64,000 nt of DNA from Cepaea nemoralis (GCA_014155875.1 JACEFZ010024506.1:377001-441000), one strand, 5' to 3'; counted from the stretch's first letter, positions 1-11,778 are shown. The notes: generated by a model not told the origin, from the letters alone. Translations and numbers: made by a program.

Positions 1-605
1 TGTGGTGTGTTGGTTGGGGATATTGTGTGGGTGAGGTATGTGTGTGTGGGTGGGGGATTTTTGTGGTGTGTGAGTGGGGGTATGTGGGGTGGATGGGTAA
101 GGGTATCTGTGTGGGTGTGGGTGGGAATATTGTGTGGTATCTGGGTGGGGGATATGTGTGTGGTGTGTAAGTGGGGATGTGTTGGTGAGGGATGTGTGTG
201 TGTGTGTGGTGCGTGGGTTGGGAATAGTGCGTGTAGGGGGTGTATGTGATGTGCGGGTGGGGGATTGTGTGATGGGGGATTAGGTTATGGCATGTGTGGG
301 TGGGTGGAAGTTGTATGTGTGGGTGGTGGGGTGTGTGTGAGTGGATTGGGGATGTATGGTGGTTAGGGAGATGTGTGTGTGTGGGGGGGACATGTTAGTT
401 GGTGGGGATGTGTGTGTATGGTTTGGGATGTGTGAGTGGATGTGCGATGTGTGGGTTGGTGGGGGATTGTGTGCATGGGTGGGGAATATGTTGTCGATAG
501 AGATGTGGCTGGGGGATGGGTGGTTTGAGGTGTGGGTGGGGAGAGGATGTGTGGGTTAGGATGTGTATGTGGATGGGCGTGGGATGTGTGGGTTGGTGGG
601 GGAAT
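1..605. repeat. GT/GGG-rich degenerate minisatellite
   Basis: The stretch is built from variants of GTGTGGGTTGGTGGGGGA and GGGATGTGTGTG. Units vary in length and the plus strand is almost free of C. The many GGG runs could form G-quadruplexes (inference). It abuts a LINE at about 606 and reads into that LINE's open frame on the minus strand. A similar array lies at 57278-57780. Open frames here are repeat artefacts. Confidence 0.9.
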
Positions 606-1909
606 GTTTCTTCATTTCTGATCTTATCTCTTCTTGATACGTTGAGTATTCTTCTCAGGAACCTCATTTCTGTTGTTGTGATTTTTCTTTTCTCTTTTTC
701 TGTCATTGTCCAGGTTTGGCATTGGTAGCACAGAGTTGGTAGGAAGATTGTGTTGTAAAGTGCTTTCTTAGTAGTTATTGATACATGTTTGTTCTTTAGT
801 ATTGGTGCCATTTGTCCAATAAGTTGATTTGCCTTATTGCACCTATTTTCGATCTCGTCTTCTGATCTGCCATTTGATGATATTATACTTCCTAGGTACT
901 TGAAGCTCTTTACTTGTTTCAATGGATGTTCGTTTAGGTGAATTGTTGCTGTTTGTTCGTCTTTAGTTATAGTCATTACCTCTGTTTTGCTTGTGCTAAT
1001 TTTCATGTTATGTTCCCTACACATTTCGTTTAGACTATTCATGTGGTCTTGTAATTCAGCTTCTGATTTTGCTATTAGTGCTTGGTCGTCCGCAAACAGG
1101 AGTTCTCTAATGGTTAGATTTGCAGATGGTTCTTCTTCTGTGTTCTCGTCATGCGGTATTCTTGCTGTCTCTGCTTGGCTGGTTTCTTTACATATGTTGT
1201 CTATATATGTTATGAACAAGAGAGGGGACAGGACACAACCTTGTCGTACTCCAGATCTTATGGTGAAGGGTTCTGAGTGTCCTCCAGTTGCTCTCACTAT
1301 GCATTCACTGTTGTTGTATAAACTTCTACATAGGTTTGTTAGATGTGTACTCACTCCATATTGTTTAAGGATTTCCCACAGCTTGTTTCTATCTACCCTA
1401 TCAAATGCCTTTTCTTGGTCAACAAAGGCTAAGTAGAGTGTTTCATTGAATTCAATTGATTTTTCTATAAGTTGTCTAAGAGCAAAAATGGCGTCTGTGC
1501 ATCCTTTGTTTTTCCTAAATCCAAGCTGCGTTTCGCTTAGCTGGGGTTCTAAAGTAGTTCGTAATCTTTTTTCAAGAATTTTGCAAAATATTTTCCCAGT
1601 ATGACTCAACAGTGAAATGCCTCTGTATTGTGTGTAATCTCTTTTGCTGCCTTTGTTTTTCCAAATTGGGATAATTATGGCGTTTCCCCAGTCTCGTGGT
1701 GTCTGTTGTTCTACCCAAACATGGTTGAATAGTCTATGTAGCCAAGCTGTTCCTACTTCCCTTGCTGCTTTAATTAGTTCATTTGGTATTTCATCCTGTC
1801 CTGGTGATTTGTTCAATGGGGCTAATCTGATGGCTTCTATAATTTCTTCTTTTAGTATGTCTGGTTCTAGTTCCTCGGTGACATCTGTGTAGGTCTCACG
1901 GATATCATT
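606..1909 (-). mobile_element. LINE fragment with intact reverse transcriptase core (truncated at both ends)
   Basis: About 434 codons are open on the minus strand, from just after a TAA near 1910 down to about 606. Reverse transcriptase blocks appear in order: KSPGQDEIPNELIK near the start, motif A FVDQEKAFDRVDR, motif B GVRQGCVLSPLLF, and motif C LLFADDQALIA with the two catalytic aspartates. KYLGSIISSNG and the RRILNVSRR segment of the thumb region follow. The apurinic endonuclease domain expected upstream is absent, so the copy is 5'-truncated. At about 606 homology stops after KIRNEE and the frame runs into the GT minisatellite (PHQPTHPT-type peptide). The segment missing here is present in the copy at 27243-27675. 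The long intact frame suggests a fairly young insertion. It is not an autonomous element. Confidence 0.9.
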
Positions 1910-2084
1910 TTACTTCTGAGATAGGCAGTCAATATGGACATTTGTTTTTAACGTCTAAGACAGACAGTCATCATAAACATAATTAAATAACATTTTCAGG
2001 ATCAGGGAAAGTTTCCACACATAGATATATATGTAAAGTTACTGGTATTAATTTTGGGGCAGGTACGGACATTACTTGGAGCCG

Positions 2085-2325
2085 CTAACCACTGTGGCTA
2101 GCACTCTTTGCCCGCCGGTTCGATGGTCATATGTTAGAATCTCCGTCGAGGAAAATACCGGGAGGGGTTAAAATATGCGTCTGGGCCCTCAGGTGAACTC
2201 AGCGTACATGGGTACCTGGACATGTTTGGGGAAGTCGCGACCACGACAATGGCATCACCCATCCAGTGCTCATTGCTGAATACATTATGGAGACAGCACC
2301 ATATACCCAATACTTCTAAAAGCGT
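2085..2325 (+). mobile_element. tRNA-headed SINE, family 1 (copy 1)
   Basis: A tRNA-like head (CCGCTAACCACTGTGGCTAGC followed by a decayed CCGGTTCGATGG box B) is followed by a body with GGGTACCTGGACATG. The same order of blocks is seen at 9478-9725, 20195-20410 and 25760-25985, and reversed at 11800-11990. The recurrence with unrelated flanks is the main evidence for a SINE. Confidence 0.6.
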
Positions 2326-2334
2326 GGATATAAA

Positions 2335-2520
2335 CCAGTACATACGGACATGTAAGTATCTAGGTACACGGATAACAACAGCTAGGGACAATATCACAGA
2401 AATACACATAACAGAATAGGAAAAGCGAAAACTATATATGTTAAAGTGAAGAACATCATATGGAATATGTTCCTCTCAAGGAAAGTTATAGAACAATTGA
2501 AGAAAAAAAAAACACATTAT
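2335..2520 (+). mobile_element. LINE reverse-transcriptase relic, left part
   Basis: Plus-strand translation gives CKYLGTRITTARDNITEI, then after decay IGKAKTIYVKVKNII and SRKVIEQL. This is the usual KYLG..IT..EI..RI..AK..F segment after the RT catalytic core. The next segment of the same protein appears at 3960-4125, on the far side of the 61-bp minisatellite, so the two parts were probably one fragment. Confidence 0.6.
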
Positions 2521-2604
2521 AGTATAACTTCAAAAACTTAAGTCTGGAATCCATAGGGCAAAATAATAGAGGAAGATTTTAAAAACTCACGGAGAAACAG
2601 AATT

Positions 2605-3890
2605 GGACAATGCGGGAAGGATATGGACAATGCTGAATGGGATAGCTAAAGATGGAAGGGCTTGGGGTGAGTTGGTTGAGGGCATGGACAATGCCGAATG
2701 GGATAGCTAAAGATGGAAGGGATTGGAACGAGTTGGTTGAGGATATAGACAGAACTGCGCTGGATAGCTAAAGATGGAAGGGCTTGGGGTGAGTTGGTTG
2801 AGGAAATGGACAATGCTGAATGGGACAGCTAAAGGTGGAAGGGATTGGAACGAGTTGGTTGAGGACATGGACAATGCCGAATGGGACAGCTAAAGATGGA
2901 AGGGATTAGAAGGAGTTGGTTGAGGACATGGGCAGAGCTGAATGGGACAGCTAAAGGTGGAAGGGATTGGAAAGAGTTGGTTGAGGTCATGGACAGAGCT
3001 GAATGGGACACCTAAAGGTGGAAGGGATTGGAAAGAGTTGGTTGAGGACATGGGCAGAGCTGAATGGGACAGCTAAAGGTGGAAGGGATTGGAAAGAGTT
3101 GGTTGAGGACATGGGCAGAGCTGAATGGGACAGCTAAAGGTGGAAGGGATTGGAAAGAGTTGGTTGAGGACATGGGCAAAGCTGAATGGGACAGCTAAAG
3201 ATGGAAGGGCTTGGGGTGAGTTGGTTGAGGGCATGGACAATGCCGAATGGGATAGCTAAAGATGGAAGGGCTTGGGGTGAGTTGGTTGAGGACATGGACA
3301 ATGCCGAATGGGATAGCTAAAGATGGAAGGGATTGGAACGAGTTGGTTGAGGATATAGACAGAACTGCGCTGGATAGCTAAAGATGGAAGGGCTTGGGGT
3401 GAGTTGGTTGAGGAAATGGACAATGCTGAATGGGACAGCTAAAGGTGGAAGGGATTGGAACGAGTTGGTTGAGGACATGGGCAGAGCTGAATGGGACAGC
3501 TAAAGGTGGAAGGGATTGGAAAGAGTTGGTTGAGGACATGGACAATGCCGAATGGGACAGCTAAAGATGGAAGGGATTGGAACGAGTTGGTTGAGGACAT
3601 GGGCAGAGCTGAATGGGACAGCTAAAGGTGGAAGGGATTGGAAAGAGTTGGTTGAGGACATGGACAGAGCTGAATGGGACACCTAAAGGTGGAAGGGATT
3701 GGAAAGAGTTGGTTGAGGACATGGGCAGAGCTGAATGGGACAGCTAAAGGTGGAAGGGATTGGAAAGAGTTGGTTGAGGACATGGGCAGAGCTGAATGGG
3801 ACAGCTAAAGGTGGAAGGGATTGGAAAGAGTTGGTTGAGGACATGGGCAGAGCTGAATGGGACAGCTAAAGATGGAAGGGCTTGGATTTA
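2605..3890. repeat. 61-bp minisatellite with 610-bp higher-order repeat
   Basis: About 20 head-to-tail units contain GACAGCTAAAGGTGGAAGGG and GAGTTGGTTGAGGACATGG. Starts of successive units are 61 bp apart. A distinctive block of variant units (with AGAACTGCGCTGG) near 2700-2880 recurs at 3310-3490, a shift of 610 bp or ten units. The unit is not a multiple of three, and the array does not code for protein. Confidence 0.95.
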
Positions 3891-3959
3891 GTTCGTTGAA
3901 CGGCTTGTCCCATTGGGGTATAGAGGGCAAACAAAGAAGATGAATTGACGGTTAGATAA

Positions 3960-4125
3960 AGATTTCTTACATGTTACATGAAACCAGTTTTATCACGCGG
4001 CAGTGAATCATGGACAATTAGTAAGCAAACCCAAAACATTTCATGAAGCCACATGTGGCTATGCAGAAGAATACTGAAAATACCTCGGACAGCCAAATTA
4101 GCAATCTAAATTTTTTTGACATAGG
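3960..4125 (+). mobile_element. LINE reverse-transcriptase relic, right part
   Basis: Translation gives FLTCYMKPVLSRGSESWTIS, a stop, then LCRRILKIPRTAKLAI. These match the CY..PVL.YGSESW and RRILKIPRTA blocks seen in the better copy at 5890-6705. It lies in the right order and strand to be the continuation of the relic at 2335-2520. Confidence 0.65.
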
Positions 4126-5632
4126 CTAAACCACAAAGACATCTTGTCAACATATCAGACAGAGGCAATCTTGCCACATTATAAAAAGATAAAAGTGAAA
4201 GATGTGACAACTGGAAAGATTTATTGAATGAGTGGTATGGGTAAACAGCGGTAGAAAATTCTTGGCAGCTTTATTATGGCATATGAACAATATAAACACC
4301 CATATTGATAAATTCGTTCGAGGTCGCGTCATATGCTGAAGCATGAACTCCCCCACCAGTCGGCAGCACTTGCTGCTGCTAATGGTTTATTACTTATTTA
4401 TGTATTTACATTGTTATCTTCTTCTTATAGTACGTGCTGTTTGGCGTTGGTAATCATGCCAGTTTAACGACTCCTGTATCGTGTACTGCCAATTTTCTTA
4501 TAGTCCGTGCCGCGTGGCGTTGGTGATCACGTCTGTTTTATGACTCATGTCTTGTGTACTGTCAGTCATTTCTAATATACATGCCATGATGACAAACTGC
4601 CCAGCAAAGTGTTTTCTTGGTCTCCACTACCTCTCCTTGCCTCCAGCTTTCCCGTTGCCACGTCACACTTCAGCCTTTACCTTGTCACGATGTTCCCAAA
4701 GAATTGTCCACTTCTGATGCGAGTAGCCATTTCTCTCTGTATATTAACTTCTTTGTAGACATCTGCATTACTCCTTTTACCTTACCATGGTGCCCTCAAC
4801 ATTCTTAACTTCTTTTAAAATAACTGCATTTCGCATTTTATCTATCAATGGTGCACCCACAATTCTTCTATAGAATCACATCTCTGCAACTTCTACATAA
4901 TTCCTCACTAATAAGTTGATTAAGTATCCATGATTTCCTTCCGTTCATAAGCATTGGCCACATACCTATCTTTTTGACCACAATTAACAGCGGTATATTG
5001 CCTAGTTATTCATCTTATAAAAATGTTGATTTAGCCTAGACTATTATACATTTAACTCCTTTTCATATTACATGATCTCTGTTTCTGTCCTCTTCGTGTT
5101 CATTAGCTTCTAGTAAACGTTTTATGCTCACTTGTCGAAGGTATAAAATGAACATTCGTGTTCTGCTTGCATTTCCTGCTATTGCTAGATCAGTAACACA
5201 CCTGTACTTCTTATTGAGTTTTTATCATCACGCAGCAGTCATTTTTCCTAAACGTAAATCTCTCGTTTTATTTTCTTTGAGAGCATCAAAACGTTGTATA
5301 TGTTTACCTGTGTTTAGAATAGAGATACCTGCATCACAAACGCACTGAACTTGTCATGCGCCTCGGATTTAGCGCAGAATGTTCCACGAGGAAATCAGAC
5401 ATTGGAAAACTATCTGTTCGTGTTCGGCGTCTGTTGCTACTACTCTTCCTAACAGCGAGTACCGAAATAGCGGGAAGTTTTCACACTGCAATTTTTGCAA
5501 GAAGACATAGAGAAGTCTGAGCGAATACAGGCAGTCAAGCGTTGCAGAAATGTGGTCGAGCGGATAACCAGGTATTCTAAATTTAGCTGAGCGAAGCTGG
5601 GTGTTGACATAGGTGTGTCCCGGTGGGAAAGG
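4126..5632. other. Unassigned interval, diverged tandem duplication at 4430-4575
   Basis: I see no gene. Two diverged copies of a block of about 75 bp (TATAGTACGTGCTG and TATAGTCCGTGCCG, each followed by GGCGTTGGT and later GTGTACTG) lie at 4430-4575. Short open frames, such as 5124-5348, show no recognisable motif. Confidence 0.5.
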
Positions 5633-5633
5633 A

Positions 5634-5886
<253 letters not shown>

Positions 5887-5889
5887 TCT

Positions 5890-6705
5890 ATCATCAAGTG
5901 CCATGCCAGCTGGCGTAGGCGTTTATGACTCTCCACAGATCTCGGTCATTGGTTTTCTGGGTCAACTCTACTGATGATATTCCGTCTCAATCCATCCAAC
6001 ATCATTTCTCTTAGTCTGCCTCTGCCTCTCTTCCCCTTATCTTTCCAGTTGTCACGATGTTCTCCAATGCCTCTCTTCTTATCACATGAGCAAAGAAAGC
6101 TGTCTGTCTCTTTCTTATTGTTGTGTATAATGTTCTGGTTTCATTAACTTCTTTCAGGTAATCGTCGTTAGTTACTTCAGCAGTCCAAGGAATTCGCAAC
6201 ATTCGTTTCAAGAACCACATATCTGTTGCTTCCATGTTCTTTCTGATTTGTTCATTTACATTCCAGGATTCACTGCCATACATCAAAACTGGTTCTATAT
6301 AGCATTTCAGCACTCTCTTTCTTACATTCAATGATAGTGACTTATTGCATAAGATACTCTTCATTTTCTGAAATGTAGCTTTTGCTTGCCCTATTCTGTT
6401 CTTAATCTCTGCTGTGTATCTCCCGTTTGATATTATAAATACCCCTAGCTATTTACAATTATCCAATTGGTTAAGAATTTTTACTTCTATTTCCATTTTA
6501 TATTGTGGTGTCACCTTTTTCATTGATATCACCATTGTTACTGTTTTCTTGATATTCAAGGAGAGACATTTTTTTTTGCACCCTCTGTTACTACAATGTT
6601 CAACAATTGTTGCAGATCTTTTGCATTATCCGCCACCAATACTGTGTCACCTGCATAGCGTATATTGTTTATATTATAAACTCCGATTATCCTGGCTTCT
6701 TTTTG
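5890..6705 (-). mobile_element. LINE family A 3' half, reverse-transcriptase pseudogene
   Basis: Minus-strand translation runs from VYNINNIRYAGDTVLVADNA through KIRGREAEAD to [15 protein letters not shown]. Landmarks are VLMYGSESWNVNEQ, MWFLKRMLRIPWTAEVT, RKRQTAFFAHVIRREALE and VTTGKI. The catalytic YADD motif reads YAGD, so the second aspartate is lost, and stops interrupt the frame. The 5' part is missing. The 3' end runs into a GATA-type tail. Other copies of this family lie at 35060-35385, 51335-51585 and 62655-63315. Confidence 0.85.
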
Positions 6706-6732
6706 ACCTCTCTCATTATTACGTTTCGAAAG

Positions 6733-6733
<1 letters not shown>

Positions 6734-6762
<29 letters not shown>
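6734..6762. repeat. (AT)n microsatellite
   Basis: This is a pure TA run between the LINE relic and the 27-bp array. Confidence 0.95.
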
Positions 6763-6764
<2 letters not shown>

Positions 6765-6765
<1 letters not shown>

Positions 6766-9085
6766 TGGATCCTAGAGGATGTCATACTTAAGTGTATCCC
6801 AGTGAATGTCAACACAGGTGTATCCCAGTAGATACCATACGTAGGTGTGGCCAATAGGATGTTCAAAATAGATGTCTCACAGAAGATGTTAGCACAGGTG
6901 TATCTCTGAAGATGTCACACGGATGTGTATCTCAGAAGATGTCACACTAGATGTAGCCCAGATGTCACACATAGGCATATCCCAGAAGATGTCACACATA
7001 CGTGCGTCCCTGAAGATGCCACTCATAGATGTATCCCAGAAGATGTCACACTAGATGTATCCCAGAAGATGTCATTAACACTAGATGTATTCCAGATGTC
7101 ACACATAGGCGTCTCCCAGAATATGTCACACATACGTGCATCCCTGAAGATGTCAAACTTACGTGTATTCCAGAAGATGTGACACTAGATGTATCCCATA
7201 TGTCATACATACTTGCATCCCTGAAGATGTCAAACGTACGTGTATTCCAGAAGATGTCACACATAGGTGTATCCCAGAAGATGTCACACATAGGTTTATC
7301 CCAGAAGATGTCACACATAGGTGTATCCCAAACGTTACACATAGGTGTATCCCAGAAGATGTCACAAATATGTGTATCCCTGAGGATGTTACACATTTGT
7401 GTATCCCAGAAGATGTCACACATACGTATAGTCCAGAAGATGTTACACTAGATTATCCCAGATGTCACACATAGGTGTATCCCAGAAGATGTCACACATA
7501 GGTGTATCCCAGATGTCATACATAGGTGTATCCCAGAAGATGTTACACATTTGTGTATCCCAGAAGATGTTACACATACGTATAGTCCAGAAGATGTCAC
7601 ACATAGGTGTATCCCAGATGTCATACATAGGTGTATCCCAGAAGATGTTACACATTTGTGTATCCCTGAGGATGTTACACATTTGTGTATCCCAGAAGAT
7701 GTCACACATACGTATAGTCCAGAAGATGTTACACATTTGTGTATCCCAGAAGATGTCACACATACGTATAGTCCAGAAGATGTTACACATAGGTGTATCC
7801 CAGATGTCATACATAGGTGTATCCCAGAAGATGTTACACATTTGTGTATCCCAGAAGATGTCACACATACGTATAGTCCAGAAGATGTTACACATTTGTG
7901 TATCCCAGAAGATGTCACACATATGTATAGTCCAGAAGATGTTACACATTTGTGTATCCCAGAAGATGTCACACATACGTATAGTCCAGAAGATGTTACA
8001 CTAGATTATGCCAGATGTCACACATACGTATAGTCCAGAAGATGTTACACATTTGTGTATCCCAGAAGATGTCACACATACGTATAGTCCAGAAGATGTT
8101 ACACATTTGTGTATCCCAGAAGATGTCACACATACGTATAGTCCAGAAGATGTTACACATAGGTGTATCCCAGATGTCATACATAGGTGTATCCCAGAAG
8201 ATGTTACACATTTGTGTATCCCAGAAGATGTCACACATACGTATAGTCCAGAAGATGTTACACATTTGTGTATCCCAGAAGATGTCACACATACGTATAG
8301 TCCAGAAGATGTTACACATTTGTGTATCCCAGAAGATGTCACACATACGTATAGTCCAGAAGATGTTACACTAGATTATGCCAGATGTCACACATACGTA
8401 TAGTCCAGAAGATGTTACACTAGATTATGCCAGATGTCACACATACGTATAGTCCAGAAGATGTTACACTAGATTATGCCAGATGTCACACATAGCCGTA
8501 TCAAAGAAGACGTCACATATACGTGCATCACATAAGCTGTCAAACGTACGTGTATCTCAGAAGATGTCACACATTGGTGTATCCCAGAAGATGTCACACA
8601 TTGGTGTATCTCAGAAGATGTCACACATTGGTGTATCCCAGAAGATGTCACACATACGTATAGTCCAGAAGATGTTACACTAGATTATGCCAGATGTCAC
8701 ACATACGTATAGTCCAGAAGATGTTACACTAGATTATGCGAGATGTCACACATACGTATAGTCCAGAAGATGTTACACTAGATTATGCCAGATGTCACAC
8801 ATAGCCGTATCAAAGAAGACGTCACATATACGTGCATCACATAAGCTGTCAAACGTACGTGTATCTCAGAAGATGTCACACATTGGTGTATCCCAGAAGA
8901 TGTCACACATTGGTGTATCCCAGATATCACACATAGGTGTATCTCCGATGTCACACATAGGGGTATCCCAAATGTCGTACATAGTGGTGTTATAGATGTC
9001 ATACATAGGGGTATCCCAGATGTCACATTTAGGTGTATCCCAGATGTCACACATATCACAGATATCACACGTATGTAGGTGTATC
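6765..9085. repeat. 27-bp minisatellite with 54-bp and 309-bp higher-order structure
   Basis: Units contain GATGTCACACATAGGTGTAT then CCCAGAA. Two variants alternate over 7370-8470: TTACACATTTGTGTATCCC and TCACACATACGTATAGTCC, making a 54-bp repeat. A block with AGCCGTATCAAAGAAGACG near 8490 recurs near 8800, 309 bp on. Because 27 is divisible by three and the unit lacks stops in several frames, long open frames arise on both strands. They are not genes. Confidence 0.95.
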
Positions 9086-9090
9086 TCAGA

Positions 9091-9190
9091 TTATTTCTTC
9101 TTCTTCTTCTTCTTCTTCTTCTTCTTCTTCTTCTTCTTCTTCTTCTTCTTCTTCTTCTTCTTCTTCTTCTTCTTCTTCTTCTTCTTCTTT
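9091..9190. repeat. (CTT)n microsatellite
   Basis: About 100 bp of pure CTT lies at the end of the 27-bp array. It is a homopyrimidine strand, so H-DNA is possible (inference). Confidence 0.97.
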
Positions 9191-9477
9191 GTCTTACTCT
9201 TACTATTCGTCTTCTTCTTCTTTATGATTGGTAGAATACTGCAGCTAAAGTTCTCTATGGGATGATTCGTCAAATTTCCTTATTCACCGCCTACGACATG
9301 CATGGTAGGTTAGAGTGTTGCTGTTGTCTGATTCCCTTATGGACCCTGATAACACACCCATGAAGTGTCGTCCTTAACTGCATAGGAATCCAACCCTGTT
9401 TTAAGAAAGAACAGCAAGATTAACCTCTAAGGCAACCCCATCCTCTATAGGTTAACTTTCCGGAGACTGATGACAAA

Positions 9478-9725
9478 CAGAAGCGGCGGTTATCTAGTGG
9501 CTAGGCCCTCGTCTGCCGGTCCAGTGGCCATGTCCATCGAGACAAATTTTTAAAATTGATCTGGGTCCCATCTCGCATACCCTTAAATGGGTACCAGGAA
9601 ATGTCATGGGGGGTAGTGGCAGCCGACGTGAGCCTGACCATATCACCCACCGACCGTTTCTGAAATGAGTAAAGTCGCTTAGTGATTGAAATGGAACCGC
9701 CATCCCAAATTATGGAGCAATGTGT
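9478..9725 (+). mobile_element. tRNA-headed SINE, family 1 (copy 2)
   Basis: The head GGTTATCTAGTGGCTAGG with CTGCCGGTCCAGTGGCC is followed by the family body GGGTACCAGGAAATGTCATG and CATATCACCCACCGACCG. The block order is as in copies near 2085, 20195 and 25760. Box B has decayed. Confidence 0.65.
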
Positions 9726-10675
9726 ATATGTCCGTATCTGAGAAATACATAATATTTTCCGTGTGTCCTCATGAAGGAAATTTTTAAATGTTAGCAAGTT
9801 GGTAGTAAAAGCACATGGAGCAGAGATTAAGAACTAGGATTAATAATATGGGGAGGGCATGCAAGGAGCAGTAGGAGAAATGAAAGTATAGGCATGTCTC
9901 GCATGTGTTCGTTAAGACCCTCTGCTCCATTGGGAAATAAGACAGATCAGAATTTATATTTCCATCTGTCCAGACATCTTTAGTGTTCGTGGGTTCTTCT
10001 TTTTTCCCGCCTGCATCTGAGAGGGCCGTGTATAAGATGAACTACGCAAGAAAAGGGTGCTGTATATTATAAGTAAGATTAAAGCCATACGTGAGTAGAT
10101 ATTTGTATGTGTAGGTGTATGATGGTGTGTGTGTGTGTGTGTGTGTGCGTGCGTGCGCGCTCGCGCGCGCGTGCGTGCGTGCAGACAGCTAGATTAAAGT
10201 TTGTGGTCCATTACAACAACTAGGCAATTAGCACGGTATTACGCTCTTTTCTTTAGAGCCATCGGCACCTCTATTCAGCCGCACAGACTCGTGAACACGG
10301 ATAACGCATACTAACAGTTTTTCCAACACAGATTACCGGAAAAAGGAACATTCATTTGTCCTTTCGATCTTAGCCCCACTACGGTAGCCCTCTTCGATCT
10401 TAGCTCCACTACAGTAGCCCTCTTCTAACGATACTATTTTCTCCACATGCTTGTAACTTTCAAATACCTCGCTGAAAGCTTGCCTGAATGCACTTCTTTG
10501 TGTTCCAACTCATTCATTCATGCATGCATTCATTACAAACCTTTCATCTTCTACCCATTAGTTTAGAGGTTCACACCTGACTTTGACATAAAGCACACGC
10601 TGGAATTAGTGACGTCATGAAAACTAGAAGCGTCACCACATATACACAACTTCGCTTACTGACGGGTGGTGACTG
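9726..10675. other. Unassigned interval with GT/GC tract
   Basis: No gene is recognised. A (TG)n tract passing into alternating GC/GT lies at 10119-10182 and is Z-DNA-prone. A 32-bp direct duplication containing TTCGATCTTAGC and ACTACGGTAGCCCTC lies at 10366-10430. Confidence 0.5.
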
Positions 10676-10823
10676 GCACCTGGCCGTCTTGACAGACCAA
10701 AGTTTGTAAAATGGAGTTAACCTCTCCATAGCAGATAACCTGGGCTGAATTTAGAGACCATGTTTTGCTCACGCAGCAAGATCCCTCTCTCGACCTGCTT
10801 AGATTACTCCAGAGGAAAGGGAA
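10676..10823 (+). repeat. Dispersed repeat D (copy 1)
   Basis: This 148-bp block is matched in reverse complement at 19116-19257. Shared anchors are AGTTTGTAAAATGGAGT, GGGCTGAATTTAGAGACCAT and TTACTCCAGAGGAAAGG. The class is unknown. Confidence 0.8.
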
Positions 10824-11074
10824 CACCAATCCACCTGGAATAAAAGGAGCTGTAGAATTAGCAAAGCAATGATCTTAACATTCCGCCTGTCAGAGCTTTG
10901 ATACCACATCAATTTCCGACCAAGGTCTGCCCTTATACACCAGTTGTTATTCTGTACAGTTATACATGAGTTGTTACTCTATACAGTTATACATGAGTTG
11001 TTATTCTATAAGTTATACATGAGTTGTTATTCTATACAGTTATACATGAGTTGTTATTCTTTACAGTTATACAT

Positions 11075-11415
11075 TGCCATAAGGCAGGTACCCGCTATTG
11101 ACGTCACTAAAAATATGTAGAGAATCCTGAAACCCAAAAGCTTACGGAATCTAGGAAACGTCACTCTAGTATCACTAGACAACAAACAGTCTTTTGTTTG
11201 TTGGAGTTTGCAAGGGCAGGTTGTGTTTAAATATTCGAACTTGTGAAAATAAAGCAGCGACTATTTCTGATGCTCAGCCAGAGTCTACCTTATCATTCAT
11301 TCCTCGTTCCGGCTCCAGTTCATTTATAGTTTGCTGTTGATCCCTTGAGCCGTAAAATTAAACATTGACTTACCGTTGATTCCTTCATGTTAACTAGCAG
11401 AATAGCGATAAGGCA
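11075..11415 (+). mobile_element. Solo LTR with 5-bp target duplication TACAT
   Basis: The 341-bp insert starts TGCCATAAGG and ends ATAAGGCA, giving the TG..CA ends of an LTR. TACAT flanks it on both sides (11070-11074 and 11416-11420). Removing the insert and one TACAT restores the 27-bp array unit. AATAAA at 11248-11253 fits a polyadenylation signal on the plus strand. No internal retroelement region is present. An ATAAGGCA 8-mer occurs at both ends, but using it as the duplication would leave the array broken. Confidence 0.75.
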
Positions 11416-11553
11416 TACATAAGTTGTTATTCTATACAGTATACCTGAGTTGTTACTCTATACAGTTATACATGAGTTGTTATTCTATACAGTTATACAT
11501 GAGTTGTTATTTTATACAGTTATACATGAGTTGTTACTCTATACAATTATACA

Positions 11554-11778
11554 CAGGCTTGGCCATGGGAATCCCATGGGACAAAAATGGGATTCTCTGA
11601 ATAGTGTAGGGATGGGATGGGACGGGATGGGACATGCATAAATTACCATTGGATGGGACAGAAAAACATGTCCCATGGACAAGCCTGGAATGTTATTCCC
11701 ATGGCAATCCCATGGGGAAGTCCCACGGGACGGGATGGGATGGAACATGCATAAATTACCACGCAATGGACAACCCTG
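11554..11778. mobile_element. Non-autonomous hAT-like element (225 bp)
   Basis: The ends CAGGCTTGGCCATGG and, reversed, CAGGGTTGTCCATTG are imperfect inverted repeats (12 of 15 match). The flanks ATTATACA (11546-11553) and GTTATACA (11779-11786) are an 8-bp target duplication with one change, and both derive from the host 27-bp unit. Inside are two related GGGATGGGACGGGATGG-type blocks, each followed by CATGCATAAATTACCA. It has no coding capacity. Confidence 0.75.

Noticed and set aside
6925..9068. Many overlapping open frames with VTHxCIPED or MCDIFWDTQ repeats
   Set aside because: They are translations of a 27-bp repeat in several frames. They resemble a repeat protein only superficially.
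11079..11415. ATAAGGCA as an 8-bp target duplication of the 11-kb insertion
   Set aside because: This leaves unmatched bases outside the duplication and breaks the host array. The TG..CA ends with TACAT duplications restore the array exactly.
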